64,000 bases of DNA, taken from contig NZ_KB913013.1 in assembly GCF_000383955.1 (NCBI RefSeq), positions 4,421,694-4,485,693 of the forward strand. The letters run 5' to 3'. The position numbers were made by a program, and so were the translations under genes. This document shows, piece after piece, positions 6,399-16,471 of the stretch. Under the pieces are notes generated by a model. That model was given only the letters and a program-made list of their open reading frames with translations, was not told where the DNA came from and did no database searches. The first letter of the stretch is position 1. Every line of letters starts with the position of its first letter. The DNA is from Rudanella lutea DSM 19387. Its GTDB lineage: Bacteria; Bacteroidota; Bacteroidia; Cytophagales; Spirosomataceae.

Positions 6399-8837
6399 TT
6401 AGCTCTTTACCCGCTGTTGTTCGGTGTCTGACCCGCCGGTTTGCCGTTGTTTGAGCGTCTGACCATTGCTGAACCGGTACGAGAAAGAGACGGTTACCAC
6501 GCGGCTGTCCAGATAACTGTACCAGCGGGCGGTCGAATTGGCCAGCCCTTTGATGGTGCCCCCAACCTGATTGGTGTACAGCACATCGCTCAGAGCCAGC
6601 TTGGCCGTCCCCTTATTTTTCAGCACCTTCATCGAAACCGCTACCCGAACCTGGCCCACCGGAATCACCACAAACTGCCCGAAATAAGCGCGGGTCTGGT
6701 ACATCCCGCCCAGCTCGGCATTCCAGGTGGCACTCAGCCTGAACTGATTGGTAGGGGCTACGTGCCAGTACGTACCCGCATTGTCGAGCAACTGAGTGCC
6801 CAGTTGGGCGCGGAAACGGTTGTGCATCACCTCCGTGTAAAACTGGATTGTCCACCATTTGGCGGGCTGGTACGAGCCATTGATTGCCACGCCGTAGCTG
6901 ATCTGTTGGCCGATGTTGCCGGGGCGGCTGTAAAACACGGGGCTCCGCTGCTCAATTGTTTCGGTGATAACGTCTTTTACCCGGCTGTAACGCAGGGTTG
7001 TTGTGATGGTGCTGTTCCAGGTATGCGATATCTCCAGATTGCCCGAAAACGTAGGTCGCAAAAACGGGTTGCCACCGTAGAGCGTAAACCGATCGAGGGG
7101 GTAGGTGAAGGGATTCATGGCCTGATAGTCGGGCCGGTCGATTCGGCGGCTGAACGAGAGCCCAAGCTGATGTTTGCCGGCTGAGTCGAGCCGGTACGTG
7201 GCATAAACCGTCGGGAAAAGATTGTTGTATTGCCGCGTGAACGACGAGTCTTTTACTTCCGGGTTTCCTAACTGGTGGCCTTCAATGGCCGTGTTCTCAA
7301 ACCGAAGCCCCGTTTGTACCGACAGCCGCCCGCGTTCGACGTTGTAATTGAGGTACCCGGCCTGAATGCGCTCAGCGTAGTTGAACGCGTTCGAAAAGGT
7401 GTAGTTGGGCCGCGGCTGTCCGTCGATCACGTCGAAAAAGCTCGCTCGGTTGCCCGTCTGAATACGGCTTAGCTTGGCCCCGCCTGCCAGCTTACTTCCT
7501 TTTGCCAGCGGATGCACATAATCCAGCTTGGCCGTCAGAATATCAATGGAAGTGGGTAGCGACGAATCCAGTAGGGTGTTCTCGTTAGTCTGCCCGGTTG
7601 CGAATACCCGATTGGCGAGCGATTGGCTCAGGTCAGAACGGTACGTCAGATAGTCGACGTTGGTGGTGAGTTCGCGCCCGGTACTGTCGAACGAGTGGGT
7701 AAAATTCAGGTTCACGCTGCCGTTTCGGAGCACCTTATCGGCTCGGCTGAGGGCCTCAACGCGCGCGGTTAGTTTGTCGGTTGCATCACTCACGCGGGCG
7801 CTGTTGGTAATGGTGGCCAGAGTGGGGTTGCGGAAACCGCTTAAAACCACCCCGAACGTCGATTTTGGGGTGATGAGCCAGTCGAAACCGGCCTTGAGCG
7901 TGGCTCCGTTGAGCCGACGGCGGATGTATGAGTTTTGGGTGAACCGCGACTCCAGGTTGCCATTGGGCAGAAAATACTCGCGCCAGATGGTCAGGTCCTG
8001 GTACATGTTCACCGTGTTGAGGCTCGCATTTCCAAAGAAATTAAGGTTACCCGTTCGGTAATTGAGGTTCGCACTGTTGTTGCTCCGGTGGTAACGGCCC
8101 TGCCCATAGCTCAGGTTGAGTCCCCCGTTGAAACCACGGGCTTTCGTTTTTTTGAGCCGGATATTGATCACACCCGCGTTACCGGCCGCATCGTACCGGG
8201 CGGGTGGGTTGGTCATAATGTCGATGGCTTCGACCGAGCCGGCTGGTAGCGACCGGAGGTAATTGGCCAGGTCGGCGGCCGACAGATAGGTGGGCTTATC
8301 GTCGACGAATACGACCACTCCGCTCCGCCCCCGCAGGCTGATGTTGCCGTTGGCATCGACCTGCACACCCGGCGATTTTTCGAGCACATCGAGCGACGTG
8401 GTGCCCGCATTGCTGATGAGGGCGTCCGGATTAACCGTAACCCGGTCGATGCGCTGCTCCACAAAAGCTTTTCGGGCGGTTACCTGCACTTCGCCGAGCG
8501 TTTTTTCGGCCGGTACCAGCCGAATATCGGGAAGGGTGTGCGTAGACAGTCCGGCTTCAAACCCGAACGGGGCACTGAGGTAAGGCTGATAGCCCAGGTA
8601 ATTCACCGACACCCGAAACGATCCGGTTGGCAGGTTTACAACCAGAAACTGACCGCTTGCATCGGTCAGGGCTGCTTTGACAAAGGTTGAGTCGGCGGCT
8701 TTGACTACCGCTACCACGGCGCCCTCAATCGGTTTGCGGTCGGGATCGGTGATGAGGCCCTGAAGGGTGTGCGTTTGCGCGTGAGCAGCACCGAGAGCAA
8801 GCAGAAGAAAGAGCGAAGTAAAGAGAAAGAAACGCAT
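6399..8837 (-). CDS. Outer-membrane beta-barrel receptor with carboxypeptidase-regulatory-like N-domain (TonB-dependent type)
   Basis: 812 residues from ATG 8837, chosen because it begins the signal peptide MRFFLFTSLFLLLALGAAHA; the open frame extends further upstream without one. The order is: a carboxypeptidase-regulatory-like domain (TLQGLITDPDRKPIEGAV, about residues 24-105), a plug domain (NPDALISNAGTTSLDVLEKS, then GNISLRGRSGVVVFVDDKPT and IDIMTNPPARYDAAGNAG), and a long barrel with many aromatic beta-strands ending SYRFSNGQTLKQRQTGGSD. This is the outer membrane beta-barrel family common in Bacteroidota. The ligand is unknown and no SusD partner is adjacent. The gene is monocistronic. 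Confidence 0.88.
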   Translation of the reverse strand: MRFFLFTSLFLLLALGAAHAQTHTLQGLITDPDRKPIEGAVVAVVKAADSTFVKAALTDASGQFLVVNLPTGSFRVSVNYLGYQPYLSAPFGFEAGLSTHTLPDIRLVPAEKTLGEVQVTARKAFVEQRIDRVTVNPDALISNAGTTSLDVLEKSPGVQVDANGNISLRGRSGVVVFVDDKPTYLSAADLANYLRSLPAGSVEAIDIMTNPPARYDAAGNAGVINIRLKKTKARGFNGGLNLSYGQGRYHRSNNSANLNYRTGNLNFFGNASLNTVNMYQDLTIWREYFLPNGNLESRFTQNSYIRRRLNGATLKAGFDWLITPKSTFGVVLSGFRNPTLATITNSARVSDATDKLTARVEALSRADKVLRNGSVNLNFTHSFDSTGRELTTNVDYLTYRSDLSQSLANRVFATGQTNENTLLDSSLPTSIDILTAKLDYVHPLAKGSKLAGGAKLSRIQTGNRASFFDVIDGQPRPNYTFSNAFNYAERIQAGYLNYNVERGRLSVQTGLRFENTAIEGHQLGNPEVKDSSFTRQYNNLFPTVYATYRLDSAGKHQLGLSFSRRIDRPDYQAMNPFTYPLDRFTLYGGNPFLRPTFSGNLEISHTWNSTITTTLRYSRVKDVITETIEQRSPVFYSRPGNIGQQISYGVAINGSYQPAKWWTIQFYTEVMHNRFRAQLGTQLLDNAGTYWHVAPTNQFRLSATWNAELGGMYQTRAYFGQFVVIPVGQVRVAVSMKVLKNKGTAKLALSDVLYTNQVGGTIKGLANSTARWYSYLDSRVVTVSFSYRFSNGQTLKQRQTGGSDTEQQRVKS

Positions 8838-8965
8838 GACCGGGGTTGTTGACGGAAAACCAATGGCCAAAGTTGCCTCAGCCGGGAGCCTCCCAAAACG
8901 TGTCTTGTTGCGAACGGCAAAAAACGCGCCCTGAACTGTACGAAGCCCCGCTGTAATTGCGCGCA

Positions 8966-9008
8966 AATAAAAACCCGTACCAATTGCCAACCAGGCACTC
9001 GGTACGGG
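8966..9008 (-). terminator. Intrinsic terminator of leuS
   Basis: The inverted repeat CCCGTACC (8974-8981) / GGTACGGG (9001-9008), read on the minus strand, is followed by a T-rich tract (complement of 8966-8973). It lies 65 bp past the leuS stop. Confidence 0.8.
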
Positions 9009-9072
9009 CTATGAAACCTGGTTTGTCGCCTGGTGTTTAGTTACAACCCCAAAACGACAGACATAAAACCAA

Positions 9073-12006
9073 TTACAGCACCACGTTTACAATCCGCTTC
9101 GGCACAACCACCACTTTTTTGGGTGTTTTGCCATCGAGCCACTTCTGCACCACCTCGTCGGCCAGTACGGCCTGCTCAATATCGGCCGGGGCCCGGTCAA
9201 CGGCGAAGCTGATGGTTGTCCGCACTTTGCCGTTAATCTGAATAGGGTATTCGAAGCTGTCTTCGACTAGATACGCCGGGTTGAAGACCGGGAAGCTGGC
9301 CCGCGACACACTGCCGGGTTCGTTGCCGAGAGCCGCCCACAGTTCTTCGCAGATGTGAGGTGCGTAGGGCGACAGAATAAGCACCAGATCGGACAGGATT
9401 GCCCGCTTGTGGCAGTCGAGGGCCGTTAGTTCGTTCACGCACACCATAAAGGCCGAGACCGAGGTATTGAACGAATAGTTTTCGATGTCGTCCTGCACCT
9501 TTTTGATCGTCTTGTGCAAAACCTTCAGTTCGGCCGGGGTAGGAGCTGCATCGGTCACAATCCAGCGGCCTGTTTCGGGCTGACCATCGGCAGCGGGTGC
9601 ATCTTTGTAGAACAAACGCCAGAACTTACGCAGGAAGCGGAACGTACCGTCGATACCGTTGGTGTTCCAGGGTTTGGCCTGCTCAATAGGGCCCAGAAAC
9701 ATCTCGTACATCCGCAACGTATCGGCCCCGTACTTCTCCACAATGGTGTCGGGGTTCACGACGTTGAACTTTGACTTCGACATTTTCTCGACTTCAGCCC
9801 CGCATACATACGTGCCGTTGTCTTCGAGTTCAAACTGCGCGGGCAGGCCGTCGGGGCTTTGCGTGAAGTCGGGCCGCGATGCGCGGAAAGCCTCAACGTC
9901 GAGCACATCATTGTGGACAATATTCACGTCGACGTGCAGGGGCGTAACCTCGCGACCGGCAATTTTATTCAGCGACACAAAAACCGGCGCTACTCCTTCT
10001 GAGCCCGTGCCTTTGAGCCGGTACACAAAGTTGCTCCGGCCCTGAATCATGCCCTGATTGATGAGCTTTTTAAATGGCTCCTCCTGCGTTACGTAGCCCC
10101 GATCTTTAAGGAACTTGTTCCAGAAACGGCTGTAGAGCAGGTGGCCCGTTGCGTGCTCGGAGCCGCCCATGTACAGGTCGACACTTTCCCAATACTGAAT
10201 GGCTTCGGGGCCCGCAAAGGCGTCGGGGTTTTGCGGGTCCATGTACCGATACCAATACCACGACGACCCCGCCCAGCCGGGCATGGTGCTCAGTTCGTAC
10301 TCATATTCTCCCTGGTATTTCCAGTCTTCGGCGCGGCCGAGCGGGGGCTCACCCGTTTCGGTAGGGAGGTATTTATCTACGGCGGGTAGCCCAAGTGGCA
10401 GGTCGGCCTCGTCGATCAGGTACGGCAACTGACCTGTTGAACCGCCTTCTTTGAAATAAACGGGCACCGGCTCGCCCCAGTAGCGCTGGCGGCTAAACAC
10501 GGCGTCGCGCATCCGAAAATTCACTTTGCCACGGCCCAGACCACGCTCTTCGAGCCAGGCAATCAGGGTGGCCGTGGCCTCCTGGTAGGTCATGCCATTG
10601 ATAATACCCGAGTTGATGTACCGGCCTTCTTTGGTGTTGTCGGCCTGCTGATCGAGGTCTTTCTGGGCGTCGAGAACGGGGATAATAGGCAGGCCAAACT
10701 GCTTCGCAAAGCCATAGTCGCGCGCATCGCCCGAGGGTACGGCCATAACGGCTCCGGTACCGTATCCGGCCAGCACATAATCGGCCAGGAAGATGGGGAC
10801 TTTCTCGTTGTTCAGCGGATTAAGGCAGTAGCTGCCCGTAAATACACCCGAAACCGTTTTGGTATCGGCCATACGATCCCGCTCCGACCGCATTTTGGCG
10901 GCCTGCACATACGCGTCAACGGCCTCGCGCTGAGCGTCGGTGGTGAGGCTGGGTACCAGTTCGTGTTCGGGGGCCAGAACCATGAAGGTCACGCCGTAAA
11001 TCGTATCGACGCGGGTGGTGAACACTTCAATGAAGGAGTGAGGAGCGAGAAGTGAGGAGTGAGGAGTCGCTTGCGCCAGCCCTTTCTCCTCACTCCTCAC
11101 TTCTCGCTCCTCACTCCTTTCAATCTGAAACTTTACACTGGCCCCTACGCTCTTGCCGATCCAGTTGCGTTGCTGTTCTTTGAGCGACTCCGACCAGTCG
11201 ATGGTGTCGAGACCACTCAGGAGCCGGTCGGCATAGGCGGTAATGCGCATCATCCACTGGCGCATCAGCTTTTGCTCCACGGGGTAGCCGCCCCGCTCTG
11301 ATACGCCGTCTTTCACTTCGTCGTTGGCGAGTACCGTGCCGAGGGCCGGGCACCAGTTCACCACGGCATCGGCCAGGTAGGTGAGCCGGTATTTAAGCGT
11401 AATTTCGTAGGATTGCTCCTTCGACAGGGCGTTCCACTCGGCGGCCGTAAACTGGAGGGCCTGCGTTTCCTCGTCACAAACCGCGTTTACGTCGGTGGTG
11501 CCGTTGGTGGCAAACTTATGCAGCAGGGTTTCGATGGGCTCGGCCCGGTCGGTGTCTTTGTTGTACCAAGACCGGAACAACTCCATAAAAATCCACTGGG
11601 TCCATTTGTAGTAACCGGGGTCAGAGGTGCGTACCTCGCGGCTCCAGTCGTAGCTGAACCCAATTTGTTTTAGCTGCTCAATGTACGTGGCAATGTTTTG
11701 CTCGGTTGTGATGGCCGGGTGTTGCCCCGTCTGAATAGCATACTGTTCGGCGGGCAGACCAAACGAGTCGAAGCCCATTGGGTGCAGCACGTTGAAGCCC
11801 TGCAACCGCTTGTACCGCGACACAATGTCCGACGCGATGTACCCCAGCGGGTGACCGACGTGTAGCCCCGCCCCCGACGGGTATGGAAACATATCGAGGA
11901 CGTAGTACTTGGGTTTGGCGGGGTCAGTTTCGGTACGGTACGTCTGGTTTTCGTCCCAGAACTGCCGCCATTTTTGTTCGGTCTCGCGGTGGTTGTAATC
12001 GGCCAT
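9073..12006 (-). CDS. leuS: Leucyl-tRNA synthetase with an in-frame palindromic insertion
   Basis: 977 residues. It charges tRNA-Leu with leucine in the cytoplasm. The HIGH-type motif HVGH is at residues 49-52 after PYPSGAGL, and KMSKS is at 741-745. The CP1 editing domain is recognisable ([20 protein letters not shown]), followed by the anticodon-binding and C-terminal domains. Residues ~296-325 are encoded by a perfect 34-bp inverted repeat with a 19-bp loop (11033-11119). The inserted peptide is rich in Ser, Glu and Arg and sits between two strands at the entrance of the editing domain (between GASVKFQIE and FIEVFTTR). The frame is kept, so the enzyme is probably functional. A TATTTTTG box lies ~120 bp upstream. 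Confidence 0.97.
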   Translation of the reverse strand: MADYNHRETEQKWRQFWDENQTYRTETDPAKPKYYVLDMFPYPSGAGLHVGHPLGYIASDIVSRYKRLQGFNVLHPMGFDSFGLPAEQYAIQTGQHPAITTEQNIATYIEQLKQIGFSYDWSREVRTSDPGYYKWTQWIFMELFRSWYNKDTDRAEPIETLLHKFATNGTTDVNAVCDEETQALQFTAAEWNALSKEQSYEITLKYRLTYLADAVVNWCPALGTVLANDEVKDGVSERGGYPVEQKLMRQWMMRITAYADRLLSGLDTIDWSESLKEQQRNWIGKSVGASVKFQIERSEEREVRSEEKGLAQATPHSSLLAPHSFIEVFTTRVDTIYGVTFMVLAPEHELVPSLTTDAQREAVDAYVQAAKMRSERDRMADTKTVSGVFTGSYCLNPLNNEKVPIFLADYVLAGYGTGAVMAVPSGDARDYGFAKQFGLPIIPVLDAQKDLDQQADNTKEGRYINSGIINGMTYQEATATLIAWLEERGLGRGKVNFRMRDAVFSRQRYWGEPVPVYFKEGGSTGQLPYLIDEADLPLGLPAVDKYLPTETGEPPLGRAEDWKYQGEYEYELSTMPGWAGSSWYWYRYMDPQNPDAFAGPEAIQYWESVDLYMGGSEHATGHLLYSRFWNKFLKDRGYVTQEEPFKKLINQGMIQGRSNFVYRLKGTGSEGVAPVFVSLNKIAGREVTPLHVDVNIVHNDVLDVEAFRASRPDFTQSPDGLPAQFELEDNGTYVCGAEVEKMSKSKFNVVNPDTIVEKYGADTLRMYEMFLGPIEQAKPWNTNGIDGTFRFLRKFWRLFYKDAPAADGQPETGRWIVTDAAPTPAELKVLHKTIKKVQDDIENYSFNTSVSAFMVCVNELTALDCHKRAILSDLVLILSPYAPHICEELWAALGNEPGSVSRASFPVFNPAYLVEDSFEYPIQINGKVRTTISFAVDRAPADIEQAVLADEVVQKWLDGKTPKKVVVVPKRIVNVVL
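11033..11119. repeat. Heptad-built perfect inverted repeat inside leuS
   Basis: Left arm 11033-11066 and right arm 11086-11119 are exact reverse complements over 34 bp; the loop is 11067-11085. The right arm is a run of 7-bp units (CTCCTCA, CTCCTCA, CTTCTCG, CTCCTCA, CTCC). The arms plus loop total 87 bp (29 codons), so the leuS frame is preserved. Confidence 0.97.
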
Positions 12007-12125
12007 ATAAATAGGGGAGCAAAGGCGGAGGGCGAAGGGAGGAAAGGGGGTTGACCTTACCGGCTGTTTGGCTCTTCTAACCCTGAAACCTTATCTCGTT
12101 ACGTATGCAAAATCGTTTCGGGTTG

Positions 12126-12133
12126 CAAAAATA
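12126..12133 (-). promoter_or_regulatory. Candidate leuS -7 box
   Basis: On the minus strand it reads TATTTTTG, a match to TAnnTTTG, 120 bp upstream of leuS in the divergent intergenic region. No -33 box is evident. Confidence 0.35.
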
Positions 12134-12186
12134 GCCGATTCGGTGGACATTTGCCCCCTTCTGAGCAATGTCATCTGCCCGGAAAG

Positions 12187-13977
12187 ATGAGATCGCTACC
12201 CCATTCGGTCATGACCCACCTCCGTCGCCTTATACTTCCGATCTTGTTGGCTCTCTTGGTAGGGGGGCTGGCGGTTTGGCTCGTCGACGATTTTTCGGGG
12301 CCCTTGTCCGACGGGGGTGATACCGACTTTTACGAGTACGTAGGCTATTATGTGGCCCACAACCTCACCTTTTGGCCGGTTCCGCACCTCAATCTGCTGC
12401 ATAATCAGACGTTTTATCCGTACGGGGCCAACCATACCCTGCTCGACTGGGGCTGGGAGCGTGATTACTGGTACGCACTCTGCTACTGGCTGTTTGGCAA
12501 GGGTGAGCCGGGGCCGTACCTTCAGTATTACTACGTGTACAGTCTGCTCGTTACAGCCTTAGGGGCATTCTGGCTGCTGCGCGGGGTATTTGGCGACGGC
12601 CGGGCGTGGGTGGCCGGGCTGATTGTCTCGGTTTTTAATTTCTACTGCATCTGGAAATACCCCACTCACCTGAACGTGTGCGTGCTGCACTGGACAACCC
12701 TGTGTATGCTGGCTACGTACCGGCTCTTGTACGAGTGTGTACCGCGTTCGGCCCCAACACAGCCGTTGCCTCCCTTGCCGTGGTGGCTGCTTTGGGTGTG
12801 GCTGCATGTGCAGGTGTTGTCGCAGGAGTTGGGGTATGTGGCCGGGTTTGCCTTGACGTTTACGGTGCTTTGTGCGCCATTTTTGGCGTGGTCTCTCTGG
12901 CAGCGCCGGGTGGTTATCCCGGGATTGTTTCGGCCTGCGCCGGGGCATAAACCGTACATTTGGCTCCTGGTAAGCCTCATTGGCATCAGCACGTGGTTGT
13001 ATCTGCCGCCAACCATTCAGATTTTTTTGGGCGCTCAGGCCTATGCCGATTCCTCGGTGGAGATGCCGCCCTCCTGGTCGCACCCGCTCCGGTTGCTGAT
13101 TCCGTATCTGCCCGGTGTCGATGAGTTTTCGATTCGGTACGACCGTATTTTTCGGGATACCTACGAGAGCTACGGGCAAACCCGGCCGGGCTTGTATCTG
13201 ATTATTCTGGCGGTTGTAGGCTTCTGGGCTATTCGCCGGAAACCGCTTTTGTGGGGCCCGGTGGTACTTATGCTCGGCTTGTGTGTGGTGTACCACCCGG
13301 TGCTGTTGCCTACGCTCAAGGTATTTCCGTGGTTCAGTTTCAATCGGCATGGCGGGCGGGCGACCATGGTGTATCCGTTGCTGTTTGGACTGCTGGCGCT
13401 GTGGGCACCCCGGCCCCAAACCCGGGCGGGCTGGTTGGCGCTGACTCCCCTGCTCGTGCTGATGCTGGCCGAGTGGAGCTGGGGGTATCGGTACCCGCAT
13501 CTGTACAAGCCGCAGATTGTGTCGGAGTCGGTGAAAGCATATATGCAAACGGTGCGCACTACACCGGGTGAGGCTGTGCTCGACTTTCCGTTTTGTACTA
13601 TCGGGGCCGATGGGGTGGGGGCGGTCGAAGGGCTCTGCCCGTACTACCGCGAGCAAAACGCGGTGTTTACCTTCCGCCGGTTTCACCAGAAAAAAGTAGT
13701 AGGGCAATACTGGGGGCGCTTGTTGCCGGCCTACATTCAGCCTTTTCTGCGCGACCACTGGGACCGGCTGTTGCGACCGGGATACGTATTTACGCCCGCC
13801 GACTGGCAATTTCTCGACCGGTTTCTGCAACAGCACCGGTTTGCGGGCATCAACCTCTACCCCGATCTGCTGTCGGCAGAGCAACGGGCGGCTTTTTACG
13901 CGCACTATGGGCCACCCCGTGCCGAAACCCGTTTGCCAATGGCCGGGCGAGTGCAGTTTCTGGTGTTTCGGCGATAG
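12187..13977 (+). CDS. Polytopic membrane protein, GT-C glycosyltransferase-like, function unknown
   Basis: 596 residues from ATG 12187; ATG 12211 (MTHLRRLILPILLALLVGG) is an equally possible start. About ten to twelve transmembrane helices are visible. After the first helix comes an acidic periplasmic loop (GDTDFYEYVGYY), and the last ~130 residues form a soluble domain. This layout resembles GT-C lipid-linked sugar transferases and YfhO-type proteins, but no specific family motif is recognised. It is divergent from leuS and is followed by a 160-bp gap before the next gene. The substrate is unknown; a role in cell-surface glycan assembly is a guess from topology. Confidence 0.7.
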   Translation: MRSLPHSVMTHLRRLILPILLALLVGGLAVWLVDDFSGPLSDGGDTDFYEYVGYYVAHNLTFWPVPHLNLLHNQTFYPYGANHTLLDWGWERDYWYALCYWLFGKGEPGPYLQYYYVYSLLVTALGAFWLLRGVFGDGRAWVAGLIVSVFNFYCIWKYPTHLNVCVLHWTTLCMLATYRLLYECVPRSAPTQPLPPLPWWLLWVWLHVQVLSQELGYVAGFALTFTVLCAPFLAWSLWQRRVVIPGLFRPAPGHKPYIWLLVSLIGISTWLYLPPTIQIFLGAQAYADSSVEMPPSWSHPLRLLIPYLPGVDEFSIRYDRIFRDTYESYGQTRPGLYLIILAVVGFWAIRRKPLLWGPVVLMLGLCVVYHPVLLPTLKVFPWFSFNRHGGRATMVYPLLFGLLALWAPRPQTRAGWLALTPLLVLMLAEWSWGYRYPHLYKPQIVSESVKAYMQTVRTTPGEAVLDFPFCTIGADGVGAVEGLCPYYREQNAVFTFRRFHQKKVVGQYWGRLLPAYIQPFLRDHWDRLLRPGYVFTPADWQFLDRFLQQHRFAGINLYPDLLSAEQRAAFYAHYGPPRAETRLPMAGRVQFLVFRR

Positions 13978-14137
13978 GCTCAGTTTCTGAGCACATTCAC
14001 GTTCTGATTTCGTTTAAAAGAATGCGGTCAGCTGGTTTTGCCAACTGGCGGATGCGGGCTTTTGTCGGAGCCGAGATTAAACCGGTGGCGCTTTGGCCTG
14101 TCTAACACAGGATTAGTTCACCTAAAATAGCAATGTT

Positions 14138-14689
14138 ATGAAACGACTAACGCGTATTGCCGTATGGCAACTTATCTTCTTTTTTTCGCTTTCGGCTTTT
14201 GCTCAAACGGCTAACAGTCCGCTAATGGCCCCCATGCAGCAGGCGGCTTCGAAATTGAAATCGGTACAGGTGACCGGTGACCCTGACTATGACTATGTGT
14301 TTCGGATGCGTTTGCTAAGCCAGGGCGCCCTCGAAATGGCCAAAGTAGAGGCTCAGCAGGGGGCCGACCCGGCCGCGAAGCAGAAAGCACAGGCTTTTGT
14401 CGATGCCAAGCAGAAAGAATTGGCTGATCTGGAAGCTTTACAACGTCAGATGCGCCCAAGCCGCCCTAATCAGGCATATGTGCAGCAGCAGAGCCGTCAG
14501 ATTGAGGCCATTGTACTGAAAATGCAACCCGATGGCGTGGCCGCCAAACTGACCGGGAAGTTGGATGAAGACTTCAACACGCTCCTGACTGAGTACAACC
14601 GCGATGCCAGCGACCTCTCCAGGGCGTACCTGAGCTTCGGCAATAATGCGTCCGTAAAGGCAGTCGCGCAGAAAATGGTAGCACAGTGA
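14138..14689 (+). CDS. Secreted helical protein, DUF305/DUF4142-like
   Basis: 183 residues with the signal peptide MKRLTRIAVWQLIFFFSLSAFA. The mature part contains DYDYVFRMRLLSQGALEMAKVEA then KQKELADLEALQRQM, a spacing reminiscent of DUF305 (M..HH..A..MA...Q..E...m), but the characteristic histidine pair is absent. A second, weaker helical repeat follows (DEDFNTLLTEYNRDA). It probably forms a four-helix bundle in the periplasm; the function is unknown. Its stop codon lies in the first unit of a heptad inverted repeat that fills the space to the convergent BamA-like gene. Confidence 0.7.
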   Translation: MKRLTRIAVWQLIFFFSLSAFAQTANSPLMAPMQQAASKLKSVQVTGDPDYDYVFRMRLLSQGALEMAKVEAQQGADPAAKQKAQAFVDAKQKELADLEALQRQMRPSRPNQAYVQQQSRQIEAIVLKMQPDGVAAKLTGKLDEDFNTLLTEYNRDASDLSRAYLSFGNNASVKAVAQKMVAQ

Positions 14690-14826
14690 CAACGAACAAC
14701 CAACAGTGAACAGTAAACAACGAACAGTGAACAATTATCAGTAAGCGACGGATTACGAATTGTTCTAACCCTCATTCAATACTGGTTTTGAACTGTTCAC
14801 TGTTCGTTGTTCACTGCTCACTGTTA
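14684..14826. repeat. Heptad inverted repeat between convergent genes
   Basis: The left arm, about 14684-14733, is made of 7-bp units (CAGTGAC, CAACGAA, CAACCAA, CAGTGAA, CAGTAAA and similar). The right arm, about 14786-14826, has units CTGTTCA, CTGTTCG, TTGTTCA, CTGCTCA, CTGTTAA. The arms are imperfect reverse complements. The left arm includes the TGA of the upstream gene and the right arm ends on the stop of the convergent gene. Confidence 0.85.
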
Positions 14827-16308
14827 AAATTCTTGCGCGATGTTGAAATAAAAACCGCGCTGCCCCTGCCCGTTGACCGTTGCGCTGAACCGCCCGACCA
14901 CATTGTAAAACGTGACCACGTCGAGGCTCAGGCCGGTGCCTAGCAAAGGTCGGTTGGCGAGTCGGCTCTCGAAAGGGCGGGCTATCGTGCTCGACACATA
15001 ACCCGCATCGACGAAGCCAGTCAGGTAGGCGGCAATCGGGAAGGTGCTAAACTGCTTTACCTTCACCCAGCGGAGGTGCTTAACGGTATTGAAAAGATTG
15101 TACCGGAGGCTGTTTTTCCAGAGTCCGAAATGCTGTCCGTCGATGATGTACAGCTCGTAACCCCGCACCACCTCCTGCAAATAGCCCAGCCCGCGCAGAT
15201 CGTTGTAGGGTTGCGATTGGGGAAAAATAACCTGTCCCCGCACCCCCGAACTGGCGTACCAGCGGTTGTCGGGTTTGGGGCTCAGTGCCCAGAATCGGGC
15301 TGCCGAAGCCACCAGCTCCACCTGCCGCAGATCGTCGCGGGGTAAGAGACCGTTCCAGATCAGATCGCCCGTGATGAGCGAACCCCGCAGCGGGTAAGCC
15401 ACATTGTCGCGCCGGTCGAACCGGTAGCCGTAGCTGAGTTGCAGGTACCGTTGGCGGGTGCGGGCATCGCCGTAGTACGCCGGGTTGAGCCGCGCTACGG
15501 TATCGGCAATCTGATTGTCGACGTACCGCAGCCCCAGACCGTGAAACTGGTAAAATCCGTTGCGGTGTGTGAGCGATGCCCCCACGTACAGGCGTCGGCG
15601 CAGGAGTTCTTCAGAGCGCAAAAAAACCAGTTTATCAAATCGCGACCGGTAGGCAATCTCCTTGTTGGTCTGATACAGCGCATCGACCCGAAAGCCCAAC
15701 CGTTGCGCCCGGTCGATGTAGGGCCGCTGGTAGGTTACAAAAAAACGGCGCAGAAACCCAAACTCCGCAATCACACCCAGCCGGTCGTTGTTGCCCGTTA
15801 CGTTGCGGTAATCGAGCCGCCCCCCGTAAATCACCCGGCGCAGGCTTCGGCCCCGGTCGTACCACCACTCATTGAAGTTACGGTCGGCCAGATCAAACAC
15901 GGGATACGCCAGCGCGTACCAGCGCTCTTTCATGGTCACAAACACATCGACGGGAGTAGGGCCTGCCGGGCGGGCTCTGGCTGAGCGAACGGGCTCCGGC
16001 TGACCAATGCCCGTAGAGTCGGCAATACGGCTGGCGGTTACGCTCACCGTGATGAAGAGGTTGGTATTATTCAGTTTTCGGCTATCCCAGGCTAGTTTGC
16101 CGGGTAGGTCGGCCACCCGGATGGTGTCGCCCGGTTTTATTTCGAGTTCACGAAAAATGATGCGCTCTCGGGTACGCACATGCCCTGTGAGTACAATGTT
16201 GCGAACCACAACGCTCGAATCGAGCCGGGCCGACTGCCCCAACGAATGGGTTGGGGGCAACAAACCCACACACAACAAGCAAAAAAAGACGAACCTGACG
16301 ACGGGCAT
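14824..16308 (-). CDS. BamA/TamA-like outer-membrane protein with POTRA domain
   Basis: 494 residues with a signal peptide at the start (MPVVRFVFFCLLCVGLL). After it, VVVRNIVLTGHVRTRERIIF and IFRELEIKPGDTI form one POTRA-like domain. The rest is a 16-strand-type barrel rich in Tyr and Arg, ending GFYFNIAQEF with the terminal Phe expected for BAM substrates. It is shorter than BamA and has a single POTRA, so it belongs to the surface-antigen/D15-like group whose clients are unknown. It is divergent from the SLC45 transporter (163 bp). Confidence 0.82.
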   Translation of the reverse strand: MPVVRFVFFCLLCVGLLPPTHSLGQSARLDSSVVVRNIVLTGHVRTRERIIFRELEIKPGDTIRVADLPGKLAWDSRKLNNTNLFITVSVTASRIADSTGIGQPEPVRSARARPAGPTPVDVFVTMKERWYALAYPVFDLADRNFNEWWYDRGRSLRRVIYGGRLDYRNVTGNNDRLGVIAEFGFLRRFFVTYQRPYIDRAQRLGFRVDALYQTNKEIAYRSRFDKLVFLRSEELLRRRLYVGASLTHRNGFYQFHGLGLRYVDNQIADTVARLNPAYYGDARTRQRYLQLSYGYRFDRRDNVAYPLRGSLITGDLIWNGLLPRDDLRQVELVASAARFWALSPKPDNRWYASSGVRGQVIFPQSQPYNDLRGLGYLQEVVRGYELYIIDGQHFGLWKNSLRYNLFNTVKHLRWVKVKQFSTFPIAAYLTGFVDAGYVSSTIARPFESRLANRPLLGTGLSLDVVTFYNVVGRFSATVNGQGQRGFYFNIAQEF

Positions 16309-16471
16309 TATTGGGGTGTAAATCGAGGTAAAGATACGGTTTTGCAGCCCGTTGCGATTGATAGGCCACCGGCAGAAGCCTGCAAATGGGCCATACAGGC
16401 GAAATTTATGGTTCGCAAGCCCGATTCATAGCGTCTCCTTTCGTATCATTGTCTAATTTTCTTACGGCATA

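Noticed and set aside
12559-13905. 448-codon open frame antisense to the membrane protein at 12187
   Set aside because: Gln/Arg/Pro-rich sequence without domains, fully inside a membrane-protein gene with clear helices.
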